A stretch of DNA of 61,951 nt from Amazonocrinis nigriterrae CENA67 (lineage in GTDB: Bacteria > Cyanobacteriota > Cyanobacteriia > Cyanobacteriales > Nostocaceae): positions 1 to 61,951 of the forward strand of contig NZ_JAECZC010000032.1 in assembly GCF_016056305.1 (NCBI RefSeq). The letters run 5' to 3'. A program made the translations under genes and the position numbers. The notes beneath the pieces were generated by a model, which was not told the origin of the DNA, ran no database searches, and saw only the letters and a program-made list of their open reading frames with translations. Each line of letters starts with the position of its first letter. The first letter of the stretch is position 1. Positions 37,658 to 48,050 of the stretch are shown here, piece after piece.

Positions 37658-38929
37658 TTATGAAGCTGATAACTGTTTGTAAACTTTAGTGGGTTGTTGC
37701 AGCAGCTCAGTGTATAGTTCGCTTAACTGTTGAGCGACACCATCCCAACTAAACTTTGTAATCACCCGTTGTCTAGCTGCTTTGCCTAGTTGGTTTCTGT
37801 AAGCATTGTCACAGAGAATTCGGTCAATTGCTTGTGCAAAGGCTACTTCATCTTTCGCTGGAGCAAGTAAGCCAGTTTTTTCTGGTACAACAGTAAATTG
37901 CAGACCACCTACATCACTAGCAACCACCGGAGTTCCACTGGCCATTGCTTCAATTGCCACCAAACCAAAGGGTTCATAGTGGCTAGGAACAACGCAGACA
38001 TCAGCAGCGGCGTAGTAAGTCGGCAATATTTCATGATCAAGGTTGCCAGGAAAAGTAGTAAATGAACTCATTCCTAGTTCGTTGACAATACTTTCAATGC
38101 GATCGCGTTCTATGCCATCACTCTGACCTGGACGACTACCACCGCCAATAATTAGTTGCAAAGGCGCTTTGCCACGTAATTGTGACTGACTCACAGCACG
38201 TACTAAGGTTTCAATACCTTTGCGTTGGTCAAACCTGCCTACGTAAAATACTACTTTCGTTTCGGGGTCTATTCCTAATTTCTGTCTGGCTGCTTGCCGT
38301 GCAATTGAGCCAAATCTTTTAACATCAGTACCACAGGGAATGATATCAATATTACCTTTAGAAGAAACAAGCGATCGCATGTGTTCTTTTTCTTGCGGAC
38401 TGGTCGCAACAATTCGTTCAGCTGTCTCTAAAACTTCTTTTTCAACTGCTAGACGAGTCTTAGAAATTAGCGGAATTGTAGATACTGACTTATATTTCAC
38501 TGCTCCTAAAGAGTGGTAGGTATGAACTTGCTTTGTATCTTGAATTTTCTTGAGTTGCATTCCTACCCAGCTAGAAATCCAGTAATTTGTGTGTACCAAT
38601 GAATAATGAATACCTGATTGGTTCTGGAATTTTAGCAGTTTTTCAACAAACTCTGGCGCATATCCAAAAATATTATCTCTAGGCACAAACTCAGTAGGGC
38701 CAGCTGTTAACCTAATCGTGCGACAATTTTCACTATGTTCAACTACCGTTGCTTGTTCACTACTTGCTCTGCGAGTGAACATATCTACTTTCCACCCCTG
38801 TTTGGCTAATGCCTCACCTACCTGACGCACATAAACATTTTGTCCCCCAGCCTCTTCTTTACCAATTTCGATCGCAGGATCGCCGTGAACAGAAATTAAG
38901 GCAATGTGCTTACTAATTGTAGAGTTCAT
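37658..38929 (-). CDS. GT4 glycosyltransferase, sucrose-phosphate-synthase-like
   Basis: A 423-residue retaining glycosyltransferase of the GT-B fold. The N-terminal HGDPA and EEAGGQNVYVRQVGEALA are typical of sucrose-phosphate synthase and related enzymes. The C-terminal half has VGRFDQRKGIETLV and the nucleotide-sugar binding motif EPFGLVAIE (E-x7-E). The length fits the minimal SPS form known in cyanobacteria. It would transfer glucose from a nucleotide sugar to fructose-6-phosphate if the assignment is right; other GT4 acceptors are possible. No phosphatase domain or gene is adjacent. The start codon has no clear ribosome site. Confidence 0.85.
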   Translation of the reverse strand: MNSTISKHIALISVHGDPAIEIGKEEAGGQNVYVRQVGEALAKQGWKVDMFTRRASSEQATVVEHSENCRTIRLTAGPTEFVPRDNIFGYAPEFVEKLLKFQNQSGIHYSLVHTNYWISSWVGMQLKKIQDTKQVHTYHSLGAVKYKSVSTIPLISKTRLAVEKEVLETAERIVATSPQEKEHMRSLVSSKGNIDIIPCGTDVKRFGSIARQAARQKLGIDPETKVVFYVGRFDQRKGIETLVRAVSQSQLRGKAPLQLIIGGGSRPGQSDGIERDRIESIVNELGMSSFTTFPGNLDHEILPTYYAAADVCVVPSHYEPFGLVAIEAMASGTPVVASDVGGLQFTVVPEKTGLLAPAKDEVAFAQAIDRILCDNAYRNQLGKAARQRVITKFSWDGVAQQLSELYTELLQQPTKVYKQLSAS

Positions 38930-39789
38930 AAATGTGTTAGAGCGCTAATTTTAATAAATAGATGTGGGGTGCGGCAGAGGTTAACATTAAGTTACTACCT
39001 CGATGCATCCCAAAATTGATAACTAAACTATAATTGATGAAATAGTTGCTCAAATCTATTCTAGGAATGAGTTTGAAGGGTAAAAAGCTTCATTCTTGAG
39101 AATTATATTTTTCGCAATTATGCATTTTTTGTGATTTTTTGCCTCTAACTAGAGGTATTTTCATCCTTGGTTGTGGACGAACTAGATGAGTAGCTGACTT
39201 GAAATTGCTGAAGAGCAATTGGCTTTATCTTAGCCGAGAGAACGGCATCAAAGCCTTAACAATAGTGTGCTACTCTCGGCTAACGCTACTACAAAGACCT
39301 AATTTTATTCCAAAATCAAACCTAATTCCTATATTTGGCAAAAAAAACCAGAATAGGGATTGCATTTGTGAAGCATCTGGATTAATAATATGGATGCGAT
39401 CGCCAAATTCCTAATGTCTAAGTTAATTGATTTGTATGACAGAAGTCAATCGAAGAGCTTTTTTGAGCAGAGGGAGAATAGAGACTTTTTTTGCGGCTAT
39501 TAACTTAGCAAAGTTACTTTAGATTTATATATTGTACCAGTTGGGTTATTGACATTTTTCTGGGGTGGGCACTGCTAGCAGCCGCACAGGCGGCGCGCCA
39601 ATCGCTACGAATCAAACAAACAAGTCAAATCTTCTTCCCTTTTGCCTCCTACCCCCTGCCTGGTGAAAAAAAATTCACTAATTGCTTCGTGAGCGTAGGT
39701 TTTTACGCGATCGCCACAAATTACTCACACTTTATACACATTTTTCCTCCTATGTGTTTATAATGCAAGCAGCTACTTGCATAATTCTC
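38930..39789. other. gene-free region with an 11-bp inverted repeat
   Basis: About 860 bp without a supported gene. TTAGCCGAGAG (39230-39240) and CTCTCGGCTAA (39273-39283) form a perfect 11-bp stem with a 32-nt loop. A GC-rich patch (CAGGCGGCGCGCCAATCGC) lies near 39588. The inverted repeat could be a small element or an RNA hairpin; neither is supported further. Confidence 0.5.
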
Positions 39790-40640
39790 ATGACAAATTT
39801 AGCATCAAGGACTGGACAAACTCGTGCCAGGTTGATTAAGGCAGCAACAGAGGTGTTTGCCAATGCAGGTTTAACTAAAGCTACAACGCGTGAAATTGCT
39901 CGTGTTGCTGGAGTCAATGAGGTGACTCTGTTTCGCCATTTCCAGTGTAAAGAGCAACTACTAGCAGCTGTCATCCAGCAGGCTGTAGCTTTACAGGCCG
40001 AGTCTTTAGCTCATCAGGATGAATGGACTCAGAATCTATATATTGACTTGAGAGATTATGCAAGGCTTTGCAGCCGGGTAATGGAGGAGCATGAAGCTTT
40101 AACTCGGACATTTATTGGAGAAGCGAAGCGATATCCAGATGCAGCTCGTCAGATTGTCTACGAGACTGATAAATTGCTGCGCCAACAGATGGTTGCCTAT
40201 TTACAGAAGGCTCAAGAGAAGGATGATGAACAGGGTGTGGCGCAACGGGTCTGGGGTGCAGTGAACCCCATACTTAAAAGCAGGGGTTTCAAACAAGGAC
40301 TTCGTGTTTCTCATACTACGTCAAGCGAAACACATTTTGAGAAAGATTTTCATACTTAAAAGTAGTTGCTCTGTCCCAGGAGTTGGGGCTATTCTTTTCC
40401 CCACACCCCACATCCCACACCCCACACCCCGCCCCAACGGGGCTTGGTCAAGTCCGCCGAGATATAGATCTAAGAGCATCTGTGGATAGTTTCGCTGGTA
40501 TGCTGCTTCATGGGATGCTGCGTTGTAGCGATACCCCGACTAAATTATTGGGCTATAGTCACGAATGCTACATCGACACTTGTGTTGAGGTGTTTGTGCG
40601 GGGTATTGGCACTTCGCTAATTAATAAAGAAGATTCCTGA
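39790..40640 (+). pseudogene. TetR-family regulator, split by about 224 bp
   Basis: The N-terminal part (from the ATG at 39790) has the TetR helix-turn-helix: ATTREIARVAGVNEVTLFRHF and KEQLLAAVI. It is in family register up to codon AAG at 40219-40221. The family's C-terminal part (GQVRRDIDLRASVDSFAGML to FVRGIGTSLINKEDS) resumes at 40446 in a different frame and ends at 40640. The intervening 224 bp contain C-rich intergenic-type sequence (CACACCCCACACCCCGCCCC) and a stop at about 40357. The truncated protein keeps its DNA-binding domain but loses most of the ligand/dimer domain. It lies upstream of an HlyD-type adaptor gene, its likely former target. Confidence 0.75.
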
Positions 40641-40799
40641 CCAACATCAAGCACAATGATGATTACACTCAAAATTGAGTTTTACAAATCATAGGTAGAG
40701 AAAACATAGAAAAAAACGACTGAAATATCTTTTATATAAAGCTTTTTCAGTCAAACGTAGATTGCTAAAGTCTAAATCTAAAAGACGAGACAACGAAAG

Positions 40800-42368
40800 A
40801 TGCCCGACTCTCAACTCCCTGATTCCCCAGTTTCTATTGAAACAGAACAGCCTTCTGTTACTGATTCCAATCAAGTTCAACAACAACCACCTCAGCCAAA
40901 AAAAAAGCGACCTTGGTCTTTAATATTGGGAATTATTTTGTTACTGGTAGGTGGTGGTTTGGGTTGGCGCTGGTGGCAAAATAGCCTTGCCAGTAATCCA
41001 CCCCAAGGCGCTGGCGCAGCTAGTAAACCAATGGGGATTCCCGTCAAGCTAGCCACAGTGGAGACTGGAACTATACAAGAGACTACCGAGTTAGTTGGCT
41101 CTTTGGAGGCTAAGCGCTCAGTGGCACTCAAGCCACGGGTTGAGGGGCGAATTAGTGAAATTGCATTCAAAGAAGGCGATCGCATCCAAAAAGGGCAAGT
41201 CGTGATTCGCCTGCAAAGTGATGATGTCCAAGCCCAGCTATTACAAGCAAAAGCCACACTAGAACAATCCCAAGCACGTCTTGCCGAACTCAAAGCAGGT
41301 ACGCGCACTGAAGAAATTGCCCAAGCCAAAGCTACCTTAGCTCAAGCCAAAGCTCGCCTATCTGATGCTCAAGCCGGAGCGCAACCAGAAGAAATTGCTC
41401 AGGCTCAAGCTCAAATTGATTCAGCTAAATCTGATTTAGATTTAGCAAAGGCACGAGCCAGGCGATACCAACAATTGAGACAAGATGGCGCAATTTCTCA
41501 AGATACTCTAGAAGGATATCTTAAAGAACAGCGTAGTGCTGAAGCTGCACTGGTTGTAGTCGAGCGACGCTTAGAACAACTCAAAAAAGGCAGACGCTCT
41601 GATATTGATGAGCTAGCCGCTGCTGTGGAACAACAGCAACAAAACTTGAGGCAATTAGAAAACGGTTCCCGCCCAGAAGAAATTGCTCAAGCTCGTTCTC
41701 AAGTATCTCAAGCAGCCGCCCAAGTCAAAGCCGCCCAAGTCCAATTGCAATATACAAACGTCATAGCTCCTTTTACTGGCATTGTTGGTGATATCCCAGT
41801 CAGGGTAGGAGAGTATGTCAACAAGGGAGATGAACTCACCACACTGACCAAAAACGACTCTTTGGAACTTAATCTAGCCATTCCACTAACCCAAGCAAAA
41901 CAGTTGCGTTTGGGATTACCTGTGGAAATGTTGGATGCTCAAGGCAAAGCAACAGCTACGGGTAAGGTGAGTTTTATCTCCCCAGATGCCAATACAAATT
42001 CTCAGTCAGTTTTAGCTAAAGCCTCCTTTATCAATTTCGGAAACCAACTGCTCAATCGTCAGTTAGTACCAACCAAATTGATTTGGGACGAACGTCCAGG
42101 AATTTTAATTCCAGTTACAGCAGTATCTCGTTTGGGTGGACAGACTTTTGTCTTTGTTGCTGAAGCCCCAGAAAAACCTCAACCTGGAGGGCCATCTTTA
42201 GTAGCTCAACAAAAGCTGGTGAAATTGGGAAGCATTCAGGGAAATAATTATCAAGTACTCGAAGGACTCAAGGCTGGTAACAAAATCGTTGTTTCCGGTA
42301 TTCTCAACCTCACTAATGGTGCGCCTATCATACCTACATCTGAAGGAAGGGGTGATGCAAAGCCATAA
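40800..42368 (+). CDS. HlyD/MFP-type efflux periplasmic adaptor subunit
   Basis: A 522-residue membrane-fusion protein. A Pro-rich cytoplasmic start is followed by one membrane segment (WSLILGIILLLVGGGLGW). Then come the lipoyl half-motif (VALKPRVEGRISEIAFKEGD), a long alpha-hairpin with repeated EEIAQAKATLAQAKA-type units, the matching lipoyl half (VIAPFTGIVGDIPVRVGEYV) and the beta-barrel domain. Such adaptors link an inner-membrane pump to an outer-membrane channel. The RND or ABC pump gene expected downstream is absent; only repeats follow for about 500 bp. A broken TetR gene lies upstream. Confidence 0.92.
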   Translation: MPDSQLPDSPVSIETEQPSVTDSNQVQQQPPQPKKKRPWSLILGIILLLVGGGLGWRWWQNSLASNPPQGAGAASKPMGIPVKLATVETGTIQETTELVGSLEAKRSVALKPRVEGRISEIAFKEGDRIQKGQVVIRLQSDDVQAQLLQAKATLEQSQARLAELKAGTRTEEIAQAKATLAQAKARLSDAQAGAQPEEIAQAQAQIDSAKSDLDLAKARARRYQQLRQDGAISQDTLEGYLKEQRSAEAALVVVERRLEQLKKGRRSDIDELAAAVEQQQQNLRQLENGSRPEEIAQARSQVSQAAAQVKAAQVQLQYTNVIAPFTGIVGDIPVRVGEYVNKGDELTTLTKNDSLELNLAIPLTQAKQLRLGLPVEMLDAQGKATATGKVSFISPDANTNSQSVLAKASFINFGNQLLNRQLVPTKLIWDERPGILIPVTAVSRLGGQTFVFVAEAPEKPQPGGPSLVAQQKLVKLGSIQGNNYQVLEGLKAGNKIVVSGILNLTNGAPIIPTSEGRGDAKP

Positions 42369-42881
42369 CTGTTACAAGGGGTGTGAGAAATAAATTATCC
42401 TGAGTTCGACGGAACCTAACCCCAACCCCTCCCCTACAAGGGAAGGGGCAAAAAATCTAGACATTGATACAGAAGAATAAGGTTTTGAAGCCTCTCCCCG
42501 CTTCGGGGAGCCAGTGGGGTCTTGGGGTTTCCCCCTTCGGGTTCGGCAGTGACGCTCCTGCGTCGCTAACGCTTCGCTAACGCAATCGGCAAAAGCCGCC
42601 AAGACTGCGACTGCCTCACCAAGTGGAGCATCTGGCCTGGTCTCCCCCATGAGCAACTGGCGTTGAGAGGTTTGGAGAGGGGTCTTTTAAATCTGTCGAA
42701 CTCACGTTCAATTATCGTGGTTGTATTTGTTGACTGATGAACGCCAGTTGCAAAGGCTGCCGGCAAAGCCGTCCAACGCACTGGCTCCTGATGACTGTGA
42801 GTCCCTAGTCCCCATTACCCCTAATCCCCACTCCCTCCGGTCGTGGGGGCCCCGAGTTCCCCAGTCCCTAGTCCCCAGTCC
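42369..42881. repeat. cluster of interspersed repeats
   Basis: This 510-bp gap holds several repeat words: TGAGTTCGACGGAACC near 42399; a GC-rich palindromic block near 42490-42640; and CTCTCCAAAC-type sequence with TCTGTCGAACTCACGTT at about 42665-42711, which is the inverse of the repeat at 60559. It ends in the word GGGGCCCCGAGTTCCCCA (42846-42863), found also inside the hybrid kinase gene. No gene is supported. Confidence 0.7.
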
Positions 42882-43586
42882 CTAGTTCTCTTTATAGCCT
42901 CCAGCATAGTTAATTACACAAATTGTTTTATAGACTTTGTGAGTCCCATAAGCAACACCAGCGACTTTGAAGGCACCGTTAAAGATGTTTTTTCGATGAC
43001 CTCGTGATGGTACTCCGTCATCAATAATTAATTGCATAACAATATCTTGGGCTGTGTTTGGGCCATAGCTGATATTTTCGCCTGCGGTGGTTTGCCATTT
43101 ACCGTAGCGGTTGATGCGATTAAAGGGGTCACTGCCATCGCTGCCATTGTGACCCGTTATACCCTTTGGGCCCTGGTCTAGGACATGATCTCTAGCGCCC
43201 AAAGACATGCCCCTAGATGCAGTTAATCCACCCACTGGACGAACTGTCTTGAGAAATGCGATCGCCTCATCAACTGGTTTTACCCCTTCAGTAGTTAGCA
43301 AATAGGTATTACTGGATAATCTGACGCGGTTGCCCTGGAAGCGCTTTCTATAATTTTCCAGGATGGGAATATATGCTTTGGGATTTGTCCGCACCTTGGA
43401 CATTTCATCAATCACCTGTTGCTCTAACGGCGAGAGATAACTTCCCTTTGCCAATACAGTTGGACTAGCTGTTTGGACAATATCCCGCCTAGATTTTGCT
43501 ACAGATGAGTTAGGGGGAAGCAATTGATAAGAACAGTTAGTTATTAGGAAACTAGCGATAAATACGTAAGGTTTAACGCAGTGCAT
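42882..43586 (-). CDS. CAP-domain (SCP/PR1-like) exported protein
   Basis: A 234-residue secreted protein. A hydrophobic N-terminus ([13 protein letters not shown]) gives a signal peptide with a possible lipobox Cys. The CAP domain follows, with [18 protein letters not shown], the His in [26 protein letters not shown] and GHRKNIFNG, which are the conserved cavity and signature motifs. Bacterial CAP proteins have varied, mostly unknown extracellular roles, sometimes binding metals or lipids. GAGAG lies upstream of the ATG. It is transcribed alone. Confidence 0.88.
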   Translation of the reverse strand: MHCVKPYVFIASFLITNCSYQLLPPNSSVAKSRRDIVQTASPTVLAKGSYLSPLEQQVIDEMSKVRTNPKAYIPILENYRKRFQGNRVRLSSNTYLLTTEGVKPVDEAIAFLKTVRPVGGLTASRGMSLGARDHVLDQGPKGITGHNGSDGSDPFNRINRYGKWQTTAGENISYGPNTAQDIVMQLIIDDGVPSRGHRKNIFNGAFKVAGVAYGTHKVYKTICVINYAGGYKEN

Positions 43587-44280
43587 TCACTATCTCTCAT
43601 TCTTGTACTTAGATTTTTGTTGGGCTAAATAAATGCACCACGCATTTGCAAATGATGCTTTAAGCTCACCATTAAGATGAGCAGGCAAAAGTAGTTACAA
43701 AAATTATTGTAATATTTACAACAACTTAATGTAAAGATCATTTTTTTAAAAAAAGTATAATTATTTTTAAGTAGAGAAATAATTATCAATAAACAGTGGG
43801 TAGCAGGGCATAATAAACCCTTTGGGGATTAGAGGCAGCAGGGTGGTTTCATACAACGAGAGAAAAATTAGAACCAGGTATCAAAGCCTCTGCCCTCGTA
43901 GGGGCTAAGGTGTACACACAAGTTGGAAATAATTGACAAATTAGGGTTTTACCCCACCCTAACCCTCCCCTTGTCAAGGGGAGGGAACTTTGTGTGGACA
44001 CCGTAGATGCTTGAGCCACGGGGAGGACAAGGTTAGAGCGAAAGCCCCGTGTATTTAAACCAGGATAAGCTTACAGAGCAACTATCTAGATGCAGCAAAA
44101 AAGATTATAATTCTCTTGGATAAAAGATAAATATAAAAGCATTAACACAAATTTATACTTTTCGTACTTATCAAAATATATAAATCGAAAAAACCTGACT
44201 ACAGCCGATTTTCTATCTAGGCTCTAGATAATCTAGATAAATAGTCGCAATAGCAACAGAAATGATTTCAAAAACTCTCA
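43587..44280. other. gene-free region upstream of the hybrid kinase
   Basis: About 690 bp, AT-rich at both ends. It contains an inverted-repeat element at 43904-44007 and a run (CCCCACCCTAACCCTCCCC) with its inverse (CTTGTCAAGGGGAGGG) inside it. The promoters of the leftward CAP gene and the rightward kinase must be here, but no clear boxes were found. Confidence 0.5.
43904..44007. mobile_element. 104-bp inverted-repeat element, GTGTACACACAA family
   Basis: The left end GCTAAGGTGTACACACAA and the right end TTGTGTGGACACCGTAG are imperfect inverted copies. The same end word, perfect and 18 bp, bounds the element at 60677-60938. The body here is C-rich with an inner inverted repeat. Confidence 0.6.
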
Positions 44281-47200
44281 ATGTTGAAACGTTTGAAGAT
44301 TGGAACCAAAATAGGATTCGGTTTTGCCATCAGTGTAGCGCTTTTAACCACGATTGGTCTAATCTCCTACCAAAGCACCAACGAACTGATTAAAACTTCG
44401 GGCCGAGAACAACACACCTACCAAGTGCTAAGTCAGCTCGAGGAACTTGGCTCTCAAGTGACAAATGCTGAGACTGGGCAACGTGGTTACATTATTACTG
44501 GAGAACAGCGTTATCTAGAACCTTATCAAGCTGCTATTCAAGTTATAGAGCCAAAAGTCAAGGAACTGAGGCGGTTAACGGCGGATAACCCCAATCAACA
44601 GCGTCAACTTGATATTTTAGAGCCATTAGTTAACAAGAAGCTGGCTGAACTTCAACAAACCATCGATTTGCGTCAAAACCAAGGCTTTGAAACTGCCCAG
44701 AAGGTGATTCAAACAGGAGAAGGCAAGGAACTGATGGGTGAGATTCGCAAGACTATTCGATCGATGCAAGTTGAGGAAGATAGGCTGTTAAAGGAGCGAT
44801 CGCAAAAGTCACAAGTAGCTACTCAGCAAACCATCGCTACCATTACTTACAGTATCCCCATATTATCTTTAATTTTAGCTTTAATTGGATTTATTTTAAC
44901 GCGACATATTTCAAGACCGCTGAAAAAGTTTTCTGATGTGGCAGAAAATATTGCAGATAGCAACTTATTGGTGAGCTTACCAAATAGCGATCGCCAAGAT
45001 GAAATTGGCGTGTTAGCGCGAACATTCAACGAGATGATTGTTCATCTGCGAAACACAACTCAAAAAAACGACGAGCAAATTTGGCTCAATTCTAATTTAG
45101 CCAGGTTTACTCAGATGCTCCAAGGACAGCGGGATTTATCAAGTGTATCTCGTTTAATCATGTCAAATCTCGCACCATTGGTTGACGCACAACAAGGCGT
45201 TTTTTATGTGATGGATAGCATTGATAACCAACCTGTGCTGAAATTATTAAATAGCTATGCTTACCAAGAACGCAAACACCTAGCAAATCAGTTTCGCTTG
45301 GGTGAGGGACTAGTAGGGCAATGTGCTTTAGAAAAACAAAGAATTCTGTTAACTGAAGTTCCCAGTGATTACATCCGCATCAGTTCCGGCTTGGGAGAAG
45401 CGACACCAATTAATATTATTGTGTTGCCCGTGCTATTTGAGACAGAAGTCAAAGCTGTAATTGAACTTGCTTCATTTCACCGCTTTAGGGAGATGCATCT
45501 GGCATTTTTAGAGCAATTCAGTGAAATTATTGGTGTATTTTTGAATAATATCGCTTCCAGTTGGCAAACTCAACAATTACTAGAAGAATCTCAAGCTTTA
45601 ACAGAAGAATTACAACTCCAGCAAGAAGAACTCAAACAAAGCAATCAACGTCTAGAAGAGCAAACACACGAGTTAGAACAATCTCAAATACTGCAAAAGC
45701 AACAGCAAGAACAGTTACAGCAATCCAACGAAGAATTACAGCAACTGAATGAAGAGCTAGAAGAAAAAGCAGAATTGTTAGCACAGCAAAATCGAGAAGT
45801 TGCTCGCAAGAACCAAGAAATTGAGTTGGCAAGGCAGTCTTTAGAAGAAAAAGCAGAACAACTGATGTTGTCTTCTAAATACAAATCAGAATTTCTAGCC
45901 AACATGTCCCATGAATTAAGAACGCCGCTTAACAGCTTGTTAATTTTAGCAAGGTTGCTCTCAGATAATTTGACGGGTAACTTGACTGAAAAACAGGTAG
46001 AGTATAGCCAGACAATTTACTCTGCTGGTACAGATTTATTGGAATTAATTAATGATATTTTAGATTTAGCAAAAATTGAATCTGGAACTGTTTCAATAGA
46101 AGTTGAAGAAATTAGTTTTGAAGATTTACGGCAATCTTTAGAGCGGACTTTCTGTGGACTTGCAGAGAATAAAGGTTTGAGTTTTGCAATTGAACTAAAT
46201 GAAGATTTGCCCCCAACAATTTCTCACGACCCCAAACGCCTGCAACAAGTATTGAAAAATCTGCTAGCTAACGCTTTTAAGTTTACTGAACAGGGAAGTG
46301 TGAAGTTACAAATAGGCATGGCTACAGAAACAGCCCCAGGCGATAATCCGATGATTGCCTTTGCAGTTAGGGATACTGGTATTGGGATTCCCGCCGAGAA
46401 ACAGAAGATTATTTTTGAGGCATTTCAGCAAGCAGATGGTACCACTAGCCGCAAATATGGGGGAACTGGCTTAGGCTTATCCATTAGCCGTGAGTTGGCT
46501 CAACTGCTAGGAGGGAGAATTGAATTAGTTAGCCAACCAGAACAGGGAAGTATTTTCACCCTCTACCTACCCCAGACTTATGCTTTATTACCCACTCCCA
46601 ACTCCCCACTCTCAACTCTACTCTCAACTCCACTCCCAACTCCCCATCGCCCCTTATCCCCTCCAGGGGCCCCGAGTTCCCCACTCCCCACACTTCCTAG
46701 TGAAATTGCAGACGATCGCGATAGAATTCAAAGTGGCGATCGCATCCTACTAATCGTAGATGATGATGACAAGTTTGCCCGCATTTTACTAGACATGGCG
46801 CGTCAGCAAGGCTTTAAAGTCATCGTTGCTTTACAAAGCAAACAAGGTCTAACACTAGCACAACAGTTTAAACCCGATGCAATCACTTTAGATATCCATA
46901 TGCCGGGGATGGATGGCTGGACAATGTTAGATCGTCTCAAGCGTGATCATGAAACTAGACACATTCCCGTACATATATTTTCAGTTGACGACAGAGAACA
47001 ACGAGGATTACAGCAAGGAGCAGTCACTTACCTGCAAAAACCTGTATCTCCAGAAGCGCTGACTCAGGTATTCACTGAGATTAACAGCTTTATTGAGCGT
47101 AAGGTGAAAAATCTGCTAATTATAGAAGATAATGCTGTGCAAGCCCAAAGTATTATCGAACTGATTGGTAATGGCGATGTTCAGAGTACAGCAGTAAGTA

Positions 47201-47910
47201 CAGGAGCAGAAGCAATCCAGATTTTGCAATCTCAGCGATTTGATTGTATCGTGCTGGATTTAGGTTTACCTGATATGAGTGGGTTAGAACTGATTGAGCA
47301 AATCAAGCAAAAACCCAACCTTTTGAAACTGCCAATCATAGTTTACACCGGCAAAGAACTGACTCGACAAGAAGAAACTCAACTCAGGCGACTAGCAGAG
47401 ACAATTATCATAAAGAATGTGCGATCGCCAGAACGTTTGTTAGATGAAACTGCCTTATTTTTACATCGAGTACAGGCTAATTTACCCCAACCTAAACGTC
47501 AAATATTAGAGCAACTGCACCAAAGCGATCCTATCCTTGCTCATAAAAAAATTCTGATTGTCGATGACGACTTGCGAAATATCTTTGCCCTCACCAGTTT
47601 TTTAGAAGGATATCAAATGCAAGTGCTGTTTGCTGAAAATGGTAGAGCTGGTATTGAGGTACTGCAAGCAAATCCTGATACTAACATTGTTCTCATGGAC
47701 GTGATGATGCCAGAAATGGATGGTTATGAGACTACCCGCGCCATCCGCCAGCAACAGGAATTTCGCTCACTACCAATTATTGCCTTAACAGCCAAAGCCA
47801 TGCCAGGCGATCGTGAAAAGTGCATCGAAGCAGGCGCTTCCGATTATATTACCAAACCCGTAGATACTGAGCAACTGCTGTCACTGCTGCGAGTTTGGCT
47901 GTATCGATAG
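44281..47910 (+). CDS. CHASE3-HAMP-GAF hybrid histidine kinase with three receivers
   Basis: A 1209-residue membrane sensor. Order: membrane segment (~12-32), CHASE3 domain with the NAETGQRGYIITG motif, second membrane segment (~184-207), HAMP, GAF (~285-425), a long Gln/Glu-rich coiled coil, HisKA with the phospho-His near residue 544 (NMSHELRTPLNSLL), and HATPase with DTGIGIP and GTGLGLSIS. Receiver domains with Asp near residues 870 (LDIHMPGMDG), 995 (LDLGLPDMSG) and 1140 (MDVMMPEMDG) follow. The linker at about 770-805 is Pro/Ser/Thr/Leu low-complexity sequence encoded by intergenic-type repeat DNA. The ligand and output are unknown; no DNA-binding domain is present. Confidence 0.95.
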   Translation: MLKRLKIGTKIGFGFAISVALLTTIGLISYQSTNELIKTSGREQHTYQVLSQLEELGSQVTNAETGQRGYIITGEQRYLEPYQAAIQVIEPKVKELRRLTADNPNQQRQLDILEPLVNKKLAELQQTIDLRQNQGFETAQKVIQTGEGKELMGEIRKTIRSMQVEEDRLLKERSQKSQVATQQTIATITYSIPILSLILALIGFILTRHISRPLKKFSDVAENIADSNLLVSLPNSDRQDEIGVLARTFNEMIVHLRNTTQKNDEQIWLNSNLARFTQMLQGQRDLSSVSRLIMSNLAPLVDAQQGVFYVMDSIDNQPVLKLLNSYAYQERKHLANQFRLGEGLVGQCALEKQRILLTEVPSDYIRISSGLGEATPINIIVLPVLFETEVKAVIELASFHRFREMHLAFLEQFSEIIGVFLNNIASSWQTQQLLEESQALTEELQLQQEELKQSNQRLEEQTHELEQSQILQKQQQEQLQQSNEELQQLNEELEEKAELLAQQNREVARKNQEIELARQSLEEKAEQLMLSSKYKSEFLANMSHELRTPLNSLLILARLLSDNLTGNLTEKQVEYSQTIYSAGTDLLELINDILDLAKIESGTVSIEVEEISFEDLRQSLERTFCGLAENKGLSFAIELNEDLPPTISHDPKRLQQVLKNLLANAFKFTEQGSVKLQIGMATETAPGDNPMIAFAVRDTGIGIPAEKQKIIFEAFQQADGTTSRKYGGTGLGLSISRELAQLLGGRIELVSQPEQGSIFTLYLPQTYALLPTPNSPLSTLLSTPLPTPHRPLSPPGAPSSPLPTLPSEIADDRDRIQSGDRILLIVDDDDKFARILLDMARQQGFKVIVALQSKQGLTLAQQFKPDAITLDIHMPGMDGWTMLDRLKRDHETRHIPVHIFSVDDREQRGLQQGAVTYLQKPVSPEALTQVFTEINSFIERKVKNLLIIEDNAVQAQSIIELIGNGDVQSTAVSTGAEAIQILQSQRFDCIVLDLGLPDMSGLELIEQIKQKPNLLKLPIIVYTGKELTRQEETQLRRLAETIIIKNVRSPERLLDETALFLHRVQANLPQPKRQILEQLHQSDPILAHKKILIVDDDLRNIFALTSFLEGYQMQVLFAENGRAGIEVLQANPDTNIVLMDVMMPEMDGYETTRAIRQQQEFRSLPIIALTAKAMPGDREKCIEAGASDYITKPVDTEQLLSLLRVWLYR

Positions 47911-48050
47911 CCAGGAGTGCTAAGAGGTTGTTTGAAAAGTATTATTAACGCCTTGCGCTGATTCTTTGATGTTTGTTATGGGTTGGCTTCAGCCAAAAAT
48001 GTCAAAGTGGGAGCGACTAAAGCCTAGGGGAAACACCTAAAGATGAAAGA

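Noticed and set aside
39199-39414. 71-codon plus-strand frame
   Set aside because: No ribosome site, no recognisable motif, and it spans an inverted repeat; probably non-coding.
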